From: Limosilactobacillus panis
GTDB taxonomy: Bacteria; Bacillota; Bacilli; Lactobacillales; Lactobacillaceae
Assembly (NCBI RefSeq): GCF_019797825.1
Contig: NZ_CP081855.1
Span: 1,488,001 to 1,552,000 of the forward strand
Length of the DNA stretch: 64,000 bases
Reading direction: 5' to 3'
This document shows, piece after piece, positions 55,363-64,000 of this stretch. The notes beneath the pieces are model-generated. The model worked only from the letters and a program-made list of their open reading frames with translations. It made no database searches and was not told the origin of the DNA. The number at the start of each line of letters is the position of its first letter. Within the stretch, counting starts at the first letter, position 1. A program made the position numbers and the translations under genes.

Positions 55363-56496
55363 CTATTTCTGAGCTAGATAATTCTGAATAATCTGTAAGA
55401 TTTTTTCACTGGCGTGCCCATTGCCAAAGGGATTATCCGCTTCCGCCATACGCTTGTACTTCCGGTGGTTATTGAGCAGTTCAAAGACCGCCTGCTGGAT
55501 GCTGGTCGGGTCCGTTCCAACAACCTTAACGGCCCCCACATCAACCGCCTCCTGCCGCTCCGTCTTTTCCCGCAGGAGTAGGACCGGGGTGTGCAAGGCG
55601 GGTGCTTCTTCCTGGATGCTTCCCGAATCGGTAATGATCAACGTTCCCCGGGCCGCCAGCCGCAGGAAGGTCGAGTGATTCAGCGGCTTGGTCAGGTGGA
55701 TCCGGGCATGCTTACCGAGGACCTCTTCGGCCATCGCCACGACCTCCGGATCCGGAAAGACCGGGTAGATTAGTTCAACGTTGGGATTGGTCTCCACAAT
55801 ATCACGCACCGTGTGAAAAACCTGACGCATCGGTTCACCAAAGTATTCGGGGCGCTCCATCGTCAGAATGATTAAGTGGTGGTCCGTTGGAATCTCCGGA
55901 AACAAGGCTGACATGTTATCGTCACCAGCCAAGGTCTGCTTTACCATGTCGATTACCGTGTTCCCGGTCACGTAAATCTGTTTAGCCGGATGGTGTTCCA
56001 ACAGGAGGTTATCACGGGCGTGGGTTGTCGGCGCAAAGTAAAGGTCGGCTAAGTCGTCAGTCAACCGTCGATGCATCTCGTCCGGAAACGGTAACCGCTT
56101 ATCATGGGTCCGCAGTCCCGCTTCAATATGGCCAATTGGTAGGCGGTGATAGAAGCCCACCAGGCTGGCAGCTAAGCTGGTGGATGCATCCCCGACTACC
56201 AAGAGCATATCTGGCTGGCCAGCATTGACGACGTTATTCAGATTGTGCAACAGGAAGCTCAGTCCCTCAACCGGGTCGGCCGTTTGGTTGGCCTCCCGGG
56301 CCAGATCAAAGTCTGACTTGATCTTCAGGTAGTCCAACGTCTGTTGGAGAACCTCCTGCTGGCTTTGCTGCATGGTCGTTACCACCAGCGGTTGCCAGGT
56401 ATCCAAATCAGTCCGCACCAACTTGATTACCGGTGCCAATTTTAATGCTTCAGCCCGGGTTCCGAAGAGGAACATGATTCGATACGGTGGTTGCAC
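55363..56496 (-). CDS. wecB: UDP-N-acetylglucosamine 2-epimerase (non-hydrolysing)
   Basis: A 377-residue GT-B-like enzyme that converts UDP-GlcNAc to UDP-ManNAc. FGTRAEALKLAPVI at the start, GDASTSLAASL, GHIEAGLRT and TDSGSIQEEAP are family motifs. GTG start with AAAGGAG before it. The product would feed wall teichoic acid or polysaccharide linkage units. Confidence 0.95.
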   Translation of the reverse strand: MQPPYRIMFLFGTRAEALKLAPVIKLVRTDLDTWQPLVVTTMQQSQQEVLQQTLDYLKIKSDFDLAREANQTADPVEGLSFLLHNLNNVVNAGQPDMLLVVGDASTSLAASLVGFYHRLPIGHIEAGLRTHDKRLPFPDEMHRRLTDDLADLYFAPTTHARDNLLLEHHPAKQIYVTGNTVIDMVKQTLAGDDNMSALFPEIPTDHHLIILTMERPEYFGEPMRQVFHTVRDIVETNPNVELIYPVFPDPEVVAMAEEVLGKHARIHLTKPLNHSTFLRLAARGTLIITDSGSIQEEAPALHTPVLLLREKTERQEAVDVGAVKVVGTDPTSIQQAVFELLNNHRKYKRMAEADNPFGNGHASEKILQIIQNYLAQK

Positions 56497-56550
56497 TTAG
56501 CTCGCTCCTTTCGATAAAATTCATTATTATTGTACACCTAATATTTCCGT

Positions 56551-56590
56551 AAAATAAAAGCAACCCGGGAACTCCTTCGCCAGGCTGCTA
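56551..56590 (-). terminator. Terminator behind tRNA-Arg
   Basis: Imperfect stem agcaacccgg against ccaggctgct; on the minus strand GCTTTTATTTTA follows. Confidence 0.5.
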
Positions 56591-56600
56591 ATTAAAATGA

Positions 56601-56673
56601 TGATCCCATCCGGGCTTGAACCGGAATCGACCGCTTAGGAGGCGGATGCACTATCCAATTATGCTATGGGACC
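56601..56673 (-). tRNA. tRNA-Arg (anticodon CCT)
   Basis: 73 bases on the minus strand. Acceptor ggtccca pairs with tgggatc, the D stem is gcat/gtgc, the anticodon loop is ctcctaa, and the T arm is tccgg-ttcaagc-ccgga. CCA is not encoded. Confidence 0.95.
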
Positions 56674-56729
56674 AAGCAAAGAATATTATCGCATTTACCT
56701 CGGTGAAGGTAAAGCAATAATGTCCTTTT

Positions 56730-58034
56730 TTATTTTAAATTTTGGCGACGGTGCTTCAGACGAATGCCCTTATTTTTGCGGTTCTTTTTGTGGCGGTGCT
56801 TCTTGGGCTTGGAAAAGCCTGCAAAAGTCTTATCCACCGACTTCTTCAACCGCGGCTCACCCGTCAGTTGCTTCTTCTGCAGGCGGTGGTCAGCCTTCTT
56901 GACGTAGGGAACCACCCGCTCACCAGCAACCGGCTTTTGGTCGGTCAGGTGGTCTTCGCTAATGTAGAAGTGCTTAATGTCCACGTCGAGGTCCTTGACA
57001 AGTTTACGCAGGTCACGGATATCATGATCATCTCCGAGGTTAATGACCATGCCCCGTTCACCCTGCCGGCCGGTCCGTCCTGCCCGGTGAACGTAGGTAT
57101 TGGTTGCAGTTGGCAAATCAAAGTTCACCACCCCGGGCAGCTTTGGAATGTCTAGCCCCCGGGCCGCCAGATCGGTGGTTAAGAGCAGCTTAATTTGGCG
57201 CTTACGGAACATTCGCATCGCCTTTTCCCGCTCGGTTTGCCGTTGGCGCCCACCGAGGATGCCGACATTAACGTGCTCGTGTTTTAACCGGCTGGCCGCG
57301 TAATGGAGTGTCCGGGTGCTGTTGAAGAAAACCAGGGCCCGGAAGTCCTTCATGCTGGCCAAACGCCGGAGGGTCGCCGTCTTCTGGACATTCGTCCGGG
57401 CGGCGAGATAGACGTGACGGACGGGACCCCGCGAATGGTCAGACTCACGAACATCGAAGGTCACGATGTCGCGACCAAACATCACATTCAACTGGTTGAG
57501 GACCGGTGACATGGTAGCTGAGAAGAAAGCCAGCTGGGTGGACAGCGGGGTCGCCCGCTCAATGTCCTCAACGACTGCTAAGGTATCATCTTGAAGGAGG
57601 TCATCCGCTTCGTCAATCACCATTGTCTGGAGGTGACCAAGCTTCAGGTGGTGGTTATCCAGCATGTGTAAAACCCGGCCGGGCGTTCCGACGACGACAT
57701 CGGGATGCTTGTGTAGGTGCATCACCTGTCGACGGAGGTTCGCACCACCGGTCAAGGACTGGACCTTAACACCGATAATGGTCCCCCACTCCCGCATCAC
57801 TCGGGCGGTCTGGAGGGCCAGTTCTTGTGATGGTGCGAGGACCAGAATCTGGGTGCCAGAGCCCGGCATCACCTTGGGTAAAAGCGGCAAAGTGAAGGCC
57901 AGGGTCTTACCGGAACCGGTCGGGGCAATCCCCAGGACTGATTTATCGGTCTGGAGAGCCTTTTCAACCGCCGACTGGATTGCCGTTGGTTGTTTGTACA
58001 GCTTATCAAAATGTTCCTTAAATTGTTCAATCAA
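56730..58034 (-). CDS. DEAD-box RNA helicase
   Basis: A 434-residue helicase. Motif I is APTGSGKT (37-44), DEAD is at 141-144, SAT is at 172-174, and HRAGRTGR comes later. The tail of about 60 residues is Lys/Arg-rich (KKHRHKKNRKNKG), fitting RNA binding. It probably aids ribosome assembly or cold growth, like Csh proteins. Confidence 0.93.
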   Translation of the reverse strand: MIEQFKEHFDKLYKQPTAIQSAVEKALQTDKSVLGIAPTGSGKTLAFTLPLLPKVMPGSGTQILVLAPSQELALQTARVMREWGTIIGVKVQSLTGGANLRRQVMHLHKHPDVVVGTPGRVLHMLDNHHLKLGHLQTMVIDEADDLLQDDTLAVVEDIERATPLSTQLAFFSATMSPVLNQLNVMFGRDIVTFDVRESDHSRGPVRHVYLAARTNVQKTATLRRLASMKDFRALVFFNSTRTLHYAASRLKHEHVNVGILGGRQRQTEREKAMRMFRKRQIKLLLTTDLAARGLDIPKLPGVVNFDLPTATNTYVHRAGRTGRQGERGMVINLGDDHDIRDLRKLVKDLDVDIKHFYISEDHLTDQKPVAGERVVPYVKKADHRLQKKQLTGEPRLKKSVDKTFAGFSKPKKHRHKKNRKNKGIRLKHRRQNLK

Positions 58035-58045
58035 ACATTATCATC

Positions 58046-59065
58046 CTATTCTTGATCATTGTCTGCTGGAAATACCAAATTTGCTGACTGCCGGAGGGAG
58101 TACATGACGGAGTTAACCGTCCGGGCTAGATCCATCCAGTGCTGGTACTTCTTCATTTCGGCCGGATCATCCGGATTGGTGAAGAGGTCGGCAAAGTCAT
58201 TCATTTCATCGGTCATGGAGTTTTCTTCAACCGGGACGTCCAGCGGGTGAGCATTCTTGTCGGCATCATAGTAAACAACCTTCTTGGTGTTGAAGATACT
58301 GTCAAAAACCAGGGTATCCTTTAGTCCATAAACTTCTGATGACAGGTGCGAATTGGCAGTCTTACCGAAGTTTAGGGTAACGGAGAACTTATCGTAGTCG
58401 AGGATCGCAACCCCCTTGGCGTCAACACCTGTCTTAGCGAGGGTTGGGTAGTATACGACCGTGCTTGGTTCGCCGAAGAGTGTCACCGCACCGTAGACGG
58501 CGTAGACTCCCAAGTCCATCAGCGCCCCACCGGCAAAGTCGAGAGTGAAGATATTTGGATATGGCTTATCACCAGCTAAGACCTTGTCGTAACGGGATGA
58601 GTACTTCATCACTGTAATTGTGGCTCCTTGGCAGTGATCTTGCTTCATCTCAGCAACCTTCTCAGCCGCCTTCTTATAAAGGGGCGTGTGGATGTGCCGC
58701 GCAGCTTCAACTAAGCGGGCCTTCGGGTGGGCAGCAAGGAGGGATTCAATGGCGCTAAATTCGTCAGGATTAGCAAACGATGGCTTTTCAACGATGATGA
58801 ACTTATCGTTTTCAATGGCCTTACGAACTTGTGAGTAGTGCAGACTGTTTGGTGAAGCAACGTAGACCACATCAAAGTCTCCTTCACTAAAGAACTTGTC
58901 AAGGTCATCGTAGAATTCCGTGGCCCCATAAGGCTTGCCGTATTCCTTGGCCCGGTCCATCGTCCGTGAATAAACGGTCGTCAGCTTATACTTACCAGTA
59001 GTCTTAGCGGCATCTAACATTTGATCAGTAATAATGTGAGTTCCGATAATTCCTAACTTGAGCAT
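58046..59065 (-). CDS. Gfo/Idh/MocA family oxidoreductase
   Basis: A 339-residue NAD(P) enzyme. The Rossmann start is GIIGTHIITDQML, with VYVASPNSLHY and the catalytic EKPSFAN. FAGGALMDLGVYAVYGA is the family's middle motif. The substrate, probably a sugar or polyol, cannot be read. It sits 11 bases before the helicase gene and probably shares its transcript. Confidence 0.9.
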   Translation of the reverse strand: MLKLGIIGTHIITDQMLDAAKTTGKYKLTTVYSRTMDRAKEYGKPYGATEFYDDLDKFFSEGDFDVVYVASPNSLHYSQVRKAIENDKFIIVEKPSFANPDEFSAIESLLAAHPKARLVEAARHIHTPLYKKAAEKVAEMKQDHCQGATITVMKYSSRYDKVLAGDKPYPNIFTLDFAGGALMDLGVYAVYGAVTLFGEPSTVVYYPTLAKTGVDAKGVAILDYDKFSVTLNFGKTANSHLSSEVYGLKDTLVFDSIFNTKKVVYYDADKNAHPLDVPVEENSMTDEMNDFADLFTNPDDPAEMKKYQHWMDLARTVNSVMYSLRQSANLVFPADNDQE

Positions 59066-59169
59066 AATGCAATTCTCTCCTTTAATATAAATACGATTGT
59101 TACAACTAATTTTACCAATTATTGCGGCTTTTTAACAGAATTGAAATCTTCCCATAACACAAATGTGTG

Positions 59170-59175
59170 TATAAT
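59170..59175 (+). promoter_or_regulatory. -10 box before the DUF4828 gene
   Basis: TATAAT; the nearest TTGAAA (59141-59146) is 23 bases upstream, too far for a standard pair. Confidence 0.4.
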
Positions 59176-59229
59176 AAGCATGGAAGTTAAATGACTTATC
59201 ACATACTTAATTGAGGAGATCGATGGAAT

Positions 59230-59592
59230 ATGAAGAAAAAGGGAATGTTACTTTTCGGCGCGGGACTTATGGCTGGACTCAGCAGTACCTTCGGGTTCAG
59301 CCGCGCAAAGAAGAGTAGCACGACAACAGCGCTACCAATTTTTTACACTGGTACTTGGCAATATTATGACAAGGAACGTAATCGATTCCATAAAATCACC
59401 ATTTCTCCTGAACTTAAATTGGGCATCGACAATCAGATAATTCCGGCCACTGTTCAACAAATTAAGAATGACAAATTAGTATTCCTTGATAAGTTTGGTT
59501 ACCACATTACGATTCGAGCCAATGAACAACGGCCAGTTTCCCTTTCCGATGAAGCTGACGACCAGGTTTACACAATTCAACCAGTTCAATAA
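59230..59592 (+). CDS. DUF4828 family protein
   Basis: A 120-residue protein of the DUF4828 family of lactobacilli. A hydrophobic start ([18 protein letters not shown]) suggests a signal or membrane anchor. The core has [29 protein letters not shown] and [11 protein letters not shown]. The function is unknown. Confidence 0.88.
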   Translation: MKKKGMLLFGAGLMAGLSSTFGFSRAKKSSTTTALPIFYTGTWQYYDKERNRFHKITISPELKLGIDNQIIPATVQQIKNDKLVFLDKFGYHITIRANEQRPVSLSDEADDQVYTIQPVQ

Positions 59593-59600
59593 TTATTGGA

Positions 59601-59627
59601 GCGCTGCAACACAGCGTTTTTTTATTT
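59601..59627 (+). terminator. Terminator of the DUF4828 gene
   Basis: cgctg-caaca-cagcg hairpin followed by TTTTTTTATTTT. Confidence 0.8.
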
Positions 59628-59633
59628 TAAAAT

Positions 59634-60209
59634 TTATTTGTCATAGGTGCGGTGGTGGGGAGCCTGGTAGTCATTCATGAATTTAATAATCGTGCCCAGG
59701 TCATCCCCAAAGTACAGACTCTTCAGGTATTCCTTCTCTAAAAAGCCCGCCTTAGTCATCTCAACCAGCTGCTTTTTTAAATTATCGTAGTAACCACGGT
59801 AATTATAAAAGGCAACTGGTTTTTTATTATCACCAAGCGTTACCCAGGAGGCCGCCTGGCTGATTTCTTCCAGGGTCCCTACGCCGCCGGGAAAGGCCAG
59901 CATCCCATCCGCCAGGCTCATCATCTTTTCCTTGCGGATGTCCATGTTGGCAACGATCTGCCGGTCCGTGACCCCGTCTAAGGTCACGCCACGGTCGTAT
60001 AGTTCTTGGGTAATCACGCTGTGGACCAGACCGCCATTCAGGAGGGTCCCCCGGGCAATTGCCCCCATCAGGCCATGACGGCCACCACCATAAACCAGGT
60101 CAATCTGGTGGGCTGCTAGCCACTCACCGAGCCTCTCCGCCTCAACCATGTAATGCTTATCCTTGCCTTCTAAGGCTCCACAGTAAACTGCTAGCTTGTT
60201 AATTGTCAT
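59634..60209 (-). CDS. LOG family protein
   Basis: A 191-residue Rossmann-fold protein of the LOG (lysine decarboxylase-like) family, nucleoside monophosphate phosphoribohydrolases. VYGGGRHGLMGAIA and the motif PGGVGTLEE are present. It overlaps the preceding dehydrogenase gene by 11 bases. Confidence 0.93.
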   Translation of the reverse strand: MTINKLAVYCGALEGKDKHYMVEAERLGEWLAAHQIDLVYGGGRHGLMGAIARGTLLNGGLVHSVITQELYDRGVTLDGVTDRQIVANMDIRKEKMMSLADGMLAFPGGVGTLEEISQAASWVTLGDNKKPVAFYNYRGYYDNLKKQLVEMTKAGFLEKEYLKSLYFGDDLGTIIKFMNDYQAPHHRTYDK

Positions 60210-61140
60210 CTGCTTTCCCCTCTTTGCTTAATTCTTGAAGTGTCGCCAACTGCTGTTTGATATCAGCTGCAGCGGTCTTAACAGCCATCTCTTCGACCGG
60301 GTACAACTTGAGCAGCAACAGGTTCCCCACACCCTGACGCCCAATTAGTGCCGGAAAACTTACGTAGGTCGAATACTGCGGCTGGAAAATGGCTACCGGC
60401 AAGCCTAACTGCTCATCGGTAAAGATGGCCCGGATAATCCGCCGGGCCCAGGCAACCGCTGCACTGGCGTTGTAACCCAGTCCCTTTAAGGTGTACCAAC
60501 CACTGAGGTCAGCCTGAACCTTGAGCTGACTCTCGTCCAGCCGGTGACCATTGATGGATTCATCAATCCCCTGGCCGTTAACCCGGACGGTAGACCAGGC
60601 AAAACTTTGCCGACCGTTATGCTGACCATAGACGAAGCCGGTCACGTTGGCCACAGACAAGTGGGCAGCATGAGCAACCGCCCGGCGCATCCGGGCGGTA
60701 TCCAGAACCGTTCCCAGGCCAATTACCTGCTTAGGCGGGAGGAGTAATTCCTCCTGGAGGAAGGCGGTGATGGATTCGTTCGGGTCAGTTAGGTTGAGGA
60801 CGATTCCCTTAAAGCCACTCGCTTTGATTTTCGGGGCAATCTTTCTTACTGCCTGACCACTAGTAGTCAGCTCGGCCATCGGCTGTTCTCTAGCTAAGGC
60901 ACTCTTACCGACCGCCACAACAACAACTTGAGCCCCACCAAGCGCCGCATAGTCCTGGATGGTGATTTTCGGATGATAGGCACTGGCGGTAGCCGCGTCT
61001 GCTAGGTCGGTTTGCACTGCTAGGGCACGGTCATCATCCTGGTCGATTAGGACCAACTCATCTGCTTCGCCAGTAACTACCTGTTCATTTGCCAGGAGGC
61101 GCCCCACGTGGCCTAATCCAATAATTCCAATTTTTCTCAT
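60199..61140 (-). CDS. L-2-hydroxyisocaproate dehydrogenase-like enzyme
   Basis: A 313-residue member of the lactate/malate dehydrogenase family. GIIGLGHVG binds NAD, and NLTDPNE, GTVLDTARMRR and GQHNGRQ contain the catalytic Asn, Asp/Arg and His. The altered His loop resembles L-HicDH rather than lactate dehydrogenase. It likely reduces branched 2-oxo acids. It is in one transcript with the LOG gene. Confidence 0.9.
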   Translation of the reverse strand: MRKIGIIGLGHVGRLLANEQVVTGEADELVLIDQDDDRALAVQTDLADAATASAYHPKITIQDYAALGGAQVVVVAVGKSALAREQPMAELTTSGQAVRKIAPKIKASGFKGIVLNLTDPNESITAFLQEELLLPPKQVIGLGTVLDTARMRRAVAHAAHLSVANVTGFVYGQHNGRQSFAWSTVRVNGQGIDESINGHRLDESQLKVQADLSGWYTLKGLGYNASAAVAWARRIIRAIFTDEQLGLPVAIFQPQYSTYVSFPALIGRQGVGNLLLLKLYPVEEMAVKTAAADIKQQLATLQELSKEGKADDN

Positions 61141-61165
61141 ACCTGCACCTCGCTAATTACAAAGG

Positions 61166-61194
61166 AGAGGCTGACGCTCTCTACGCCAACCTCT
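61166..61194 (-). terminator. Probable terminator of the glutamate-cysteine ligase gene
   Basis: agaggctgacg pairs with cgccaacctct with G-U pairs. The IS982 element now separates it from that gene. Confidence 0.5.
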
Positions 61195-61210
61195 ACTTAT
61201 TTATTTTAAG

Positions 61211-62188
61211 ACGCGTGGTGCTAGTGAAACTTTTCTAGACAATACTCCATATTAGATGCTAAAATTGCCACTTCTAACCGTTCTTGAAAGCCTGCTAAAC
61301 TTCGCGCACGATTATTTTCGGCATTATAGTATTTTAATAACGAAAAGTCGGTCTCAATCGTTCGGCGAATTGCTTTTAGGATTCGTGAATTATGCTTCTT
61401 AGCGCCAGCCATGTTTTGACGAAATGGAGTCCAAAGCTCATAGCCATCACTAACTAGGTCGGTATGAAGCTGACGGCTAACATAGCCAACATCTGCTAAT
61501 AAAAAGTGCTCAAGTGGCATAGTGTTTAAGATTAATTCTTCGGCGACCTTACTATCATGGACAGAAGCTTTAGTAACGATGTAGTTGAGCAAGTAACCAT
61601 CACTACTAACAATCATGTGGACTTTAAACCCATAGTAATACTGTTTTTTCGTAGCGTTATAGCCAATATCAGTACTTCCCCGAAAAATCTTGGCTCGATA
61701 ATTGCGAACTGGATGACAAACTGGTACTGGAAAGCTATCAATAATTAGGAATTGTCCATGTAAATCAACATCTTGGTTTAGCTTTCGCCTAATTAAACTG
61801 AGTAACGGTAGTAATTGGCGAGTGCGACGGTTGAAACGTGACCGAGAAATGGAGCTCACCAAGATCATACAAAAGCGTCGTTGCGATTCGATTCCTAACT
61901 GAGTTTGGCAAATCAGAAGGGCTATTAGGGTACTATCATCAACTTTAACTTGGTTGATGTTCGGTCGTTGAACGAGCTTTTTAGGTGCATAAAGCTTATA
62001 CCAGCGATGGCAGGTACGGTTTAATTGAGCAAAATTAACTTGTAAATGATGGCAATAGTGGTTAGACTTAAGAAGGTTCAACATGATTAAGGCTCTTTTC
62101 TATTTAAGTTTTGTATCACTTAATAGTCTAACCATGTTGGGCTTTTTTTGTAAAATCAAACATACTAATGAGTACTAGCACCACGCGT
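61211..62188 (-). mobile_element. IS982-family insertion sequence
   Basis: A 978-bp element with perfect terminal repeats (acgcgtggtgctagt and its complement) and an 8-bp target duplication attttaag at 61203-61210 and 62189-62196. Confidence 0.93.
61221..62084 (-). CDS. IS982-family transposase
   Basis: A 287-residue DDE transposase. LIIDSFPVPVCHPVRNYRAK, YYGFKVHM and LLADVGYVSRQL are family motifs. The gene appears intact, with its stop 10 bases from the IS end. Confidence 0.92.
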   Translation of the reverse strand: MLNLLKSNHYCHHLQVNFAQLNRTCHRWYKLYAPKKLVQRPNINQVKVDDSTLIALLICQTQLGIESQRRFCMILVSSISRSRFNRRTRQLLPLLSLIRRKLNQDVDLHGQFLIIDSFPVPVCHPVRNYRAKIFRGSTDIGYNATKKQYYYGFKVHMIVSSDGYLLNYIVTKASVHDSKVAEELILNTMPLEHFLLADVGYVSRQLHTDLVSDGYELWTPFRQNMAGAKKHNSRILKAIRRTIETDFSLLKYYNAENNRARSLAGFQERLEVAILASNMEYCLEKFH

Positions 62189-62200
62189 ATTTTAAGATAT

Positions 62201-63736
62201 TTATTCTTGTGGTTCCTGCAGTTTCTGGGCCTCAGGAAAGGCGCTTAAAACGAATTCACGGGGGCCCTTACTAAAGTCGAGGGGTTCTTCCGCCTGGTAC
62301 ATTTCCTTATGGCCCCCAACATAGAGGGTAACCATATCCGGCTGCAATTCAAACTGAACCCCCAGCTCGATTGCCGCCCGCAACAGGCGTTGGACGTCAT
62401 CCGAATAGTCCTTGCTGATGGCCTGGAGCGGGTGCTGGTAGTTGATATTGTTGGTGTACCGGTCATTGGCAATCTTCAAGCCGAAAGACAGAAGGTTACC
62501 ATTTTCGATTCGATCAGCCAGTTGACCACTGATGGTCAGGGTCGGATCCTCCACCCGCCGCTTGACAAAGGTCAACGCCAGTTTGTACTCCCGCGGGGCA
62601 TTGAACTCTTCCACAAAGGCCTGGAGCTCGTCAATCAGCTTGTTAGCGGCATCCTTCATCCAGCCGGTCTCATCCGTTGGCTTCTGTAGGGCAACCTCGT
62701 TATTAAGCTCACGCGCTTTGGTCAGACGTGTCGTCAAGTCATCCGGAAGGGGTGAGACAATGGCGTCCAACAAGAGGAGCTCCAAGAAGTTCAGGGTATC
62801 ATCACTGATTCCCGTCCGGGAGAGCGGGTCGAGGTCAAAATTGCGGAATTCGAGATAGTCGATTCCGGCTGCCATTACTCCCCGCAAGTCGCGCATATTC
62901 TGATCATGATGACGTAGACGAACAGGCCCGAAGAATTCTTTGAGGCTGTAGAAGGTCCCGTTGTCGACGTACTCCTGCAGCTGGTCAACGTGCTCTTCTA
63001 GAGAGTTGTAGGTAATCCGTTCACTAGCTTTGTTATCGTCCCCGTACTCGCTGGCCCGAATACTCCGAACCGGAAGCTCAATGTTGTCCGGAAAGCTCTG
63101 CGGCATGTCCTCAGCAACCGGGCTGGCCCCATACAGGTAGGTGAACAGCCACTGGTAAAGATAATAGGCCTGGGCGAGTTTGAAGTAGAGGTGGTTACGG
63201 AAGTCAACTTCATTGCCGTACTCGTCAATATAAAAGCGCTGGTAGAGCGTTGATACAAGGTCGCTATCCAGACCAAAGTTGATATGGACATCGCCCATGA
63301 TTTCCTTGGCAACCCCATATTTATTTCCCAGGTAATCATGGTTAGCCTGGGCCCATGGCTTGGTGTAGGCATCCTTTAAGTAGTCCATGTCGTGTTGGTA
63401 AACCGGCGCGGGGGCCATGCTAAGTGGCCACAGGCGCTCATCGCTGTGGAGCTGCTCGATCATAATCTGTTCCAGCATCTTCAAGTGAGTTACCGCATGC
63501 CGGCTTCCCACTACCGGTGGTGTCTCAAAGTCAATCATGTCATCGGTAAACCCTGAATTCAGGTAAATGTTGTATTGACGCGACCGTAGATTAGCCGGAT
63601 ATGGGTACCGACTGGCCCGGCCGTTCGTCAAGACACGATGCTTTTTAGCTTCTAAGCCGAACTGACAGGCAAACATTTTGGCGTTCAGTTCGGGCTCTTT
63701 CAAAGCTGACTTGATTTGGTCATATTTATCAGCCAT
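62201..63736 (-). CDS. gshA: Glutamate-cysteine ligase
   Basis: A 511-residue enzyme of the glutamate-cysteine ligase group. FGLEAKKHRVL, IDFETPP, LSMAPAP and GDVHINF are family motifs. It should make gamma-glutamylcysteine for thiol protection. GGGAGG precedes ATG. An IS982 element lies about 12 bases behind the stop codon. Confidence 0.85.
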   Translation of the reverse strand: MADKYDQIKSALKEPELNAKMFACQFGLEAKKHRVLTNGRASRYPYPANLRSRQYNIYLNSGFTDDMIDFETPPVVGSRHAVTHLKMLEQIMIEQLHSDERLWPLSMAPAPVYQHDMDYLKDAYTKPWAQANHDYLGNKYGVAKEIMGDVHINFGLDSDLVSTLYQRFYIDEYGNEVDFRNHLYFKLAQAYYLYQWLFTYLYGASPVAEDMPQSFPDNIELPVRSIRASEYGDDNKASERITYNSLEEHVDQLQEYVDNGTFYSLKEFFGPVRLRHHDQNMRDLRGVMAAGIDYLEFRNFDLDPLSRTGISDDTLNFLELLLLDAIVSPLPDDLTTRLTKARELNNEVALQKPTDETGWMKDAANKLIDELQAFVEEFNAPREYKLALTFVKRRVEDPTLTISGQLADRIENGNLLSFGLKIANDRYTNNINYQHPLQAISKDYSDDVQRLLRAAIELGVQFELQPDMVTLYVGGHKEMYQAEEPLDFSKGPREFVLSAFPEAQKLQEPQE

Positions 63737-63874
63737 CTAGCATCCTCCCAATCATAATATATCATTCTCACTCTAACACTTTTGGAACATAATGGACAAT
63801 CTTTTTAGAGACAATGTTAATAAATTATTTTACTAGATGTCTGTATTAGTCTTTGAAAGTGCCGGCAAAGGATC

Positions 63875-64000
63875 CTACAAGTCCAGAATTTGCACGGGGT
63901 TTCCCCATTCCTTAACGAGCTTGAGGAGACGGTCGACGGGAATGACCACCGTTTTAGTGTTGTCGTTGGGGTGGCAGCCAATTGGTAGACCACTGTGAAT
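63875..64000 (-). CDS. YbaK/ProX-type editing protein, 3' end only
   Basis: The last 41 codons (SGLPIGCHPNDNTKTVVIPV and on to QILDL then TAG) match the C-terminal end of YbaK/prolyl-tRNA deacylase-like proteins, where a H-x-x-N-T block is followed by a helix and a V-x-DL end. The gene continues past the window edge. Confidence 0.6.
   Translation of the reverse strand: MHSGLPIGCHPNDNTKTVVIPVDRLLKLVKEWGNPVQILDL

Overview
The window looks like the chromosome of a Lactobacillaceae species, most plausibly a Limosilactobacillus. The inference rests on a KxYKxGKxW-type signal peptide, several short intracellular genes typical of lactobacilli (DUF4828, DUF1659/DUF2922, YjeM-type permease, hydroxyisocaproate dehydrogenase-like protein), IS4/IS30/IS982 elements and housekeeping genes (prfC, recX, map). 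The species is not provable from the sequence alone.

From about 0.6 to 49 kb the window is one large surface locus in which almost everything is on the minus strand. It mixes two gene classes. The first is a dispersed exopolysaccharide cluster: priming sugar transferase (48370), two DUF4422 glycosyltransferases, a GtrB-like GT2, two related GT2 enzymes, a GT4, UDP-galactopyranose mutase, Wzx, the rhamnose genes rmlA-C-B-D, another GT2 with a GT-C-like membrane protein, Wzy, Wzz, and two more large membrane proteins. The second is seven secreted proteins built from the same repeat of roughly 110-120 residues (about 35 copies in total), joined to five kinds of wall-active domain: CAP/PgrA, M23 (twice), Amidase_2, GH73 glucosaminidase and a C39-like peptidase, plus one protein with repeats only. 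Three of them carry the same ordered five-repeat array with different C-terminal enzymes. The interleaving suggests that the repeats bind the wall polysaccharide made here and that the enzymes process the wall around it. A plus-strand LytR-CpsA-Psr ligase gene and two plus-strand lipoprotein genes with a shared C-terminal domain lie in the same locus.

Insertion sequences have reshaped the region. An IS4-family element splits a DUF6056-like gene with a 9-bp target duplication. A second IS4-family copy, dead through an in-frame TAG, sits in the last codon of a GT-C-like gene and now supplies its stop codon. An IS30 element lies beside the second lipoprotein, and an IS982 element lies just behind the glutamate-cysteine ligase gene.

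From 49 to 64 kb the content is core genome: recX, the DUF1659/DUF2922 pair, a YihY-type membrane protein, a YjeM-type permease, map, flavodoxin and gtrA, wecB, tRNA-Arg(CCT), a DEAD-box helicase, a Gfo/Idh/MocA oxidoreductase, DUF4828, a LOG-family protein, an L-2-hydroxyisocaproate dehydrogenase-like enzyme, a glutamate-cysteine ligase and the 3' end of a YbaK/ProX-type editing protein cut by the window edge. Glycosyltransferase and polymerase genes are AT-rich while the repeat proteins at 0.6-6.7 kb and the core genes are GC-rich, so the polysaccharide part looks acquired and repeatedly exchanged.
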